Source of the DNA: Myxococcales bacterium | Lineage (GTDB): Bacteria; Myxococcota_A; Polyangia; Palsa-1104 | Direction of reading: 5' to 3' | NCBI GenBank assembly: GCA_003170275.1 | Contig: PNAM01000113.1 | Location: 52,591-116,590, forward strand | Length of the DNA: 64,000 bases | Shown here: piece after piece, positions 63,888 through 64,000 of the stretch | How positions within the stretch are numbered: the first letter of the stretch is position 1 | Layout: the number at the start of each line of letters is the position of its first letter | Notes under the pieces: model-generated | What the model was told of the DNA's origin: nothing | Databases searched by the model: none | Seen by the model: only the letters and a program-made list of their open reading frames with translations | Translations under genes and position numbers: made by a program

Positions 63888-64000
63888 TTGGGAAGTGCGG
63901 GCACGCGGGTTCCGGATTTGCCAAGAGGGGTGGGTGGGTAGGTGGTTCGGGCGGGGATGGTGGGCTGTGCCGCGGGCAGGTTGTGCGGGGCGGCGGGTTT
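63888..64000. other. G-rich non-coding end of the window
   Basis: I see no gene here. The plus strand holds runs such as GGGGTGGGTGGG and GGGCGGGG near 63926-63957 that could form a G-quadruplex. It may be a terminator region or the start of another repeat. Confidence 0.4.

Overview
This 64 kb window is high-GC, densely packed bacterial chromosome, and several features point to the Myxococcota (deltaproteobacterial lineage). These include frequent GTG/TTG starts, ATGA/GTGA/TGATG stop-start overlaps, many lipoproteins (one with an Asp-Leu-Ala repeat linker), AAA-TPR regulators, a PEGA-domain kinase relative, split YeeE pairs and TTGAC(A/T)-N17-TAG promoters. The phylum call is an inference from gene content; no rRNA is present. 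I found no CRISPR array, insertion sequence or replication origin. No gap longer than about 300 bases lacks a gene or RNA.

Layout. 1-2748 is the right end of an integrated mobile element of visibly lower GC: a truncated SF3-type helicase/primase, two small unknown genes and a tyrosine recombinase that stops 87 bp from the 3' end of a tRNA-CAU gene. 2.9-7.9 kb carries secreted/lipoprotein genes (TPR protein, mosaic lectin-like lipoprotein, PHM-like copper protein) and a 2-hydroxyacid dehydrogenase. 8-12.6 kb holds an AAA-TPR regulator, a zinc-ribbon membrane protein and a two-part YeeE/YedE permease. 12.5-18 kb (minus) holds a HEAT lipoprotein, S26-like peptidase, GNAT, ATP-grasp ligase, lipB and a HARE-HTH/Mrr-like protein. 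18.2-21 kb has ddl followed by an AsmA-like/GT51 glycosyltransferase. 21-27 kb has a metallophosphoesterase, a CpXC/HEAT protein, and an ECF sigma / anti-sigma / DUF4097 operon.

27-38 kb has a membrane-anchored spermidine-synthase-like protein, a thioredoxin / Tpx operon, a membrane sulfatase-superfamily protein, Nudix and AMMECR1 genes. 37-43 kb (minus) is an envelope-transport set: MMPL/RND, LolA-like lipoprotein sorter, DUF1302-like outer-membrane protein, PhnD-like binding protein and TPR lipoprotein. 43.3-44.6 kb has an adenosine-deaminase-family gene and HU. 44.7-50.9 kb contains lysine-fermentation genes: a fused Kal-Kce protein and KamE/KamD (lysine 5,6-aminomutase). They flank a three-gene partner-switch-like module of two tandem receiver-like/HATPase proteins and one STAS protein. 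51-59.7 kb holds sprT-like, uracil-DNA glycosylase, coaBC, an outer-membrane protein, carA, pyrC, a CinA-like gene and, divergently, pyrR-pyrB. 59.7-63.8 kb ends with a PEGA pseudokinase, a GH5 glycoside hydrolase and a HisS paralogue whose stop codon lies in an 8-bp tandem repeat.

Most worth following up: the Kal-Kce fusion with KamDE around a partner-switch module; the AsmA-GT51 fusion; the HARE-HTH/Mrr-like protein; the pseudokinase; and the tRNA-integrated element whose integrase has Lys instead of Arg in the HxxR box.
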